A DNA stretch of 16,295 nt from Bacteroides_F sp964482605 (lineage in GTDB: Bacteria > Bacillota > Clostridia > Lachnospirales > Lachnospiraceae): contig CAYZYS010000045.1 of NCBI GenBank assembly GCA_964482605.1, positions 1-16,295 of the forward strand, written 5' to 3'. The position numbers and the translations under genes are program-made. Numbering within the stretch: position 1 is the first letter of the stretch; each line of letters starts with the position of its first letter. This document shows positions 14,683-16,295 of this stretch, in pieces. The notes under the pieces were generated by a model. It was not told where the DNA came from and searched no databases. It saw nothing but the letters and a program-made list of their open reading frames with translations.

Positions 14683-14689
14683 CCTCCTT
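14683..14689 (-). promoter_or_regulatory. Strong ribosome binding site of the small unknown gene
   Basis: AAGGAGG on the minus strand with 7-base spacing to the ATG. It is the strongest reason to accept the short reading frame as a gene and to choose its start. Confidence 0.8.
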
Positions 14690-14902
14690 GAAATTAAACA
14701 GGTAAACAGTTTCACATCCGTGCGCCCTTATTCTTAGACTGCGTCTACGCAATATTTAGTTGCACTGCTTATTTCGGAAGGTTTTGCGAAAAACATTAGT
14801 TTATTTTATTAAGTCTTTATGGAAACCCACATAACTTTATATAATTAAGAAAATATGACTTAACAATATTAGTTTAAACACATTTTTTCTTAAAAAATAA
14901 AA
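14690..14902. other. AT-rich intergenic region with repeated short motifs
   Basis: No gene is visible here. ATTAGTTTA occurs twice in direct orientation (14795-14803 and 14868-14876). TTAAGTC (14809-14815) and GACTTAA (14857-14863) form an inverted pair 41 bases apart. GTTTAAAC (14872-14879) is a palindrome, and TGCGT-CT-ACGCA (14740-14751) is a short inverted repeat. Further on, GACTTA (14955-14960) and the palindrome ACTTAAGT (14960-14967) lie in the gdhA leader. The region should hold the promoter of the minus-strand small gene, which I could not place, and possible operators for gdhA. Confidence 0.5.
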
Positions 14903-14931
14903 TTGAAAAGTGTAATATAATTCATTATAAT
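14903..14931 (+). promoter_or_regulatory. Sigma-A promoter of gdhA
   Basis: The -35 TTGAAA (14903-14908) and a perfect -10 TATAAT (14926-14931) have a 17-base spacer in very AT-rich DNA, fitting strong expression. The predicted start near 14938 gives a leader of about 53 bases before the ATG. Confidence 0.85.
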
Positions 14932-14990
14932 TAGCAATGTATTTAATTATCAGCGACTTACTTAAGTTTCTGAAGAGAGAAAAGGAGATT

Positions 14991-16295
14991 ATGGAAGTTA
15001 TGGGTTACGTTGATGAAGTTTTGGAAAAGGTTTCCAAGAAGAACGAGGGACAGCCGGAGTTCCTTCAGGCAGTGACAGAGGTTCTTGAGTCACTTAGACC
15101 TGTTGTTGAGGCTAATGAGGAGCTTTACAGGAAGGAAGCAGTGCTTGAGAGGATTACAGAGCCGGACAGGCAGCTTATGTTCCGTGTTCCTTGGGTTGAC
15201 GACAATGGACAGGTGCAGGTAAACCGTGGATTCAGAATCCAGTTTAACAATGCCATTGGACCATACAAGGGCGGTCTTAGGCTTCACCCTTCTGTTAATT
15301 TGAGTATCATTAAGTTCCTTGGTTTCGAGCAGATTTTCAAGAACTCACTTACAAGCCTTCCTATCGGCGGTGGCAAGGGTGGTTCTGACTTTGACCCTAA
15401 GGGCAAGTCAGACAGAGAAATCATGGCATTCTGCCAGAGCTTCATGACAGAGCTTTGCAAGTACATCGGTGCTGATGTCGATGTTCCTGCCGGTGATATC
15501 GGTACAGGCGCAAGAGAAATCGGCTACATGTTCGGTCAGTACAAGAGAATCAGAGGCATGTTCGAGGGTGTTCTTACAGGTAAAGGTCTTACATACGGCG
15601 GTTCACTCGCAAGAACAGAAGCTACCGGTTACGGACTTCTCTACATCACAGAAGAGTTATTCAAGTGCCACGGCGATTCACTGAACGGAAAGACAGTTGC
15701 AGTTTCAGGTGCAGGTAATGTTGCTATCTACGCTATCCAGAAGGCTCAGCAGCTCGGCGCTAAGGTTGTTACATGCTCAGATTCTACAGGCTGGATATAT
15801 GATTCAGAGGGAATCGATGTAGAGCTTCTCAAGGACATCAAGGAAGTTAAGAGAGCAAGACTTACAGAGTACGCAGCAGCAAGAAAGTCAGCAGAATATC
15901 ATGAGAAGAAGAACGGCGAGCACGGTGTATGGTCAGTTAAATGTGACGTTGCACTTCCATGTGCTACACAGAACGAGCTTGACATCAACGATGCTAAGCA
16001 GCTTGTCGCTAACGGCGTAAAGGCTGTATGCGAGGGTGCTAACATGCCTACTACTCTTGATGCTACTAAGTATTTCCAAGACAACGGCGTATGGTTTATC
16101 TGCGGCAAGGCTTCTAATGCCGGTGGTGTTGCCACATCAGCTCTTGAGATGAGCCAGAACTCTGAGAGACTTAGCTGGACATTTGAAGAGGTTGACTCTA
16201 AGCTCAAAGATATCATGGTTAACATCTATCACAATATCGATGACGCAGCTAAGAGATACAATATGGAGGGCAACTACGTTGCAGGCGCTAACATC
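14991..16295 (+). CDS. gdhA: Glutamate dehydrogenase, NADP type (3' partial)
   Basis: Interconverts glutamate with 2-oxoglutarate and ammonia in the cytoplasm, linking ammonia assimilation to carbon metabolism. The frame is open from the ATG at 14991 to the window edge (435 codons). Hexameric enzymes of this kind have about 445-450 residues, so only the last 10-20 are missing. Recognisable sites are NNAIGPYKGGLR, the catalytic-Lys loop PIGGGKGGSDFDPKG (Lys129), DVPAGDIGTGAREIGY and the dinucleotide fold VAVSGAGNVA (237-245). The second fold strand ends in CSDSTG, like NADP-dependent E. coli GdhA and unlike the NAD enzyme of Clostridium symbiosum, so NADP is inferred. AAAGGAG at 14981-14987 is only 3 bases from the ATG. 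Codon use differs from the rest of the window (ATC over ATA, AGA over AGG), typical of a very abundant protein. Confidence 0.95.
   Translation, partial: MEVMGYVDEVLEKVSKKNEGQPEFLQAVTEVLESLRPVVEANEELYRKEAVLERITEPDRQLMFRVPWVDDNGQVQVNRGFRIQFNNAIGPYKGGLRLHPSVNLSIIKFLGFEQIFKNSLTSLPIGGGKGGSDFDPKGKSDREIMAFCQSFMTELCKYIGADVDVPAGDIGTGAREIGYMFGQYKRIRGMFEGVLTGKGLTYGGSLARTEATGYGLLYITEELFKCHGDSLNGKTVAVSGAGNVAIYAIQKAQQLGAKVVTCSDSTGWIYDSEGIDVELLKDIKEVKRARLTEYAAARKSAEYHEKKNGEHGVWSVKCDVALPCATQNELDINDAKQLVANGVKAVCEGANMPTTLDATKYFQDNGVWFICGKASNAGGVATSALEMSQNSERLSWTFEEVDSKLKDIMVNIYHNIDDAAKRYNMEGNYVAGANI

Overview
The window looks like a chromosomal segment of an anaerobic, low-to-mid GC Clostridia, most probably Lachnospiraceae. 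The grounds are AGG- and ATA-rich codon use with strong GGAGG ribosome binding sites, a cytoplasmic Csp-like S8 (pseudo)protease, a LytR-CpsA-Psr protein with an extra ectodomain, a short protein of the type annotated DUF6145 in that family, and a clostridial hexameric glutamate dehydrogenase. No genus can be named from the sequence alone. There are no rRNA or tRNA genes, insertion sequences, integrases or CRISPR arrays.

Region 1 (1-4363, all +) is one operon whose promoter lies upstream of the window. It encodes a lipoprotein substrate-binding protein of the NMT1/SsuA type (5' end cut off), an atypical radical SAM enzyme with a CX9CX2C cluster motif, a small flavin split-barrel protein, and an SsuC-like permease with an SsuB-like ATPase. 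The two putative redox enzymes sit between the binding protein and the rest of the transporter. This suggests that an imported small molecule is processed by radical and flavin chemistry. The substrate is unknown, and this is the best candidate here for an undescribed system.

Region 2 (4364-5842) is a single cell-wall hydrolase gene (SleB/CwlJ-type domain, two SH3-like repeats, coiled-coil linker). It has its own strong promoter, a near-perfect WalR-type direct repeat (TGTAAC-N5-TGTAAT) just after the -10 box, and a strong terminator.

Region 3 (5877-9998, +) starts at a good sigma-A promoter and reads through ornithine carbamoyltransferase, a small three-helix membrane protein, BirA, a DUF6145-like protein and a divergent ClpX. 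Spacings are short, so it is probably one transcript.

Region 4 (10031-12675) holds a minus-strand S8 family protein that has lost both the catalytic His and the catalytic Ser (a pseudoprotease). A Cof-type HAD phosphatase diverges from it.

Region 5 (12670-16295) has a LytR-CpsA-Psr protein and a convergent small unknown gene that share a bidirectional terminator. A roughly 300-base AT-rich regulatory region follows, and then gdhA, truncated by the window end. The codon use of gdhA is clearly that of a highly expressed gene and differs from the rest of the window.
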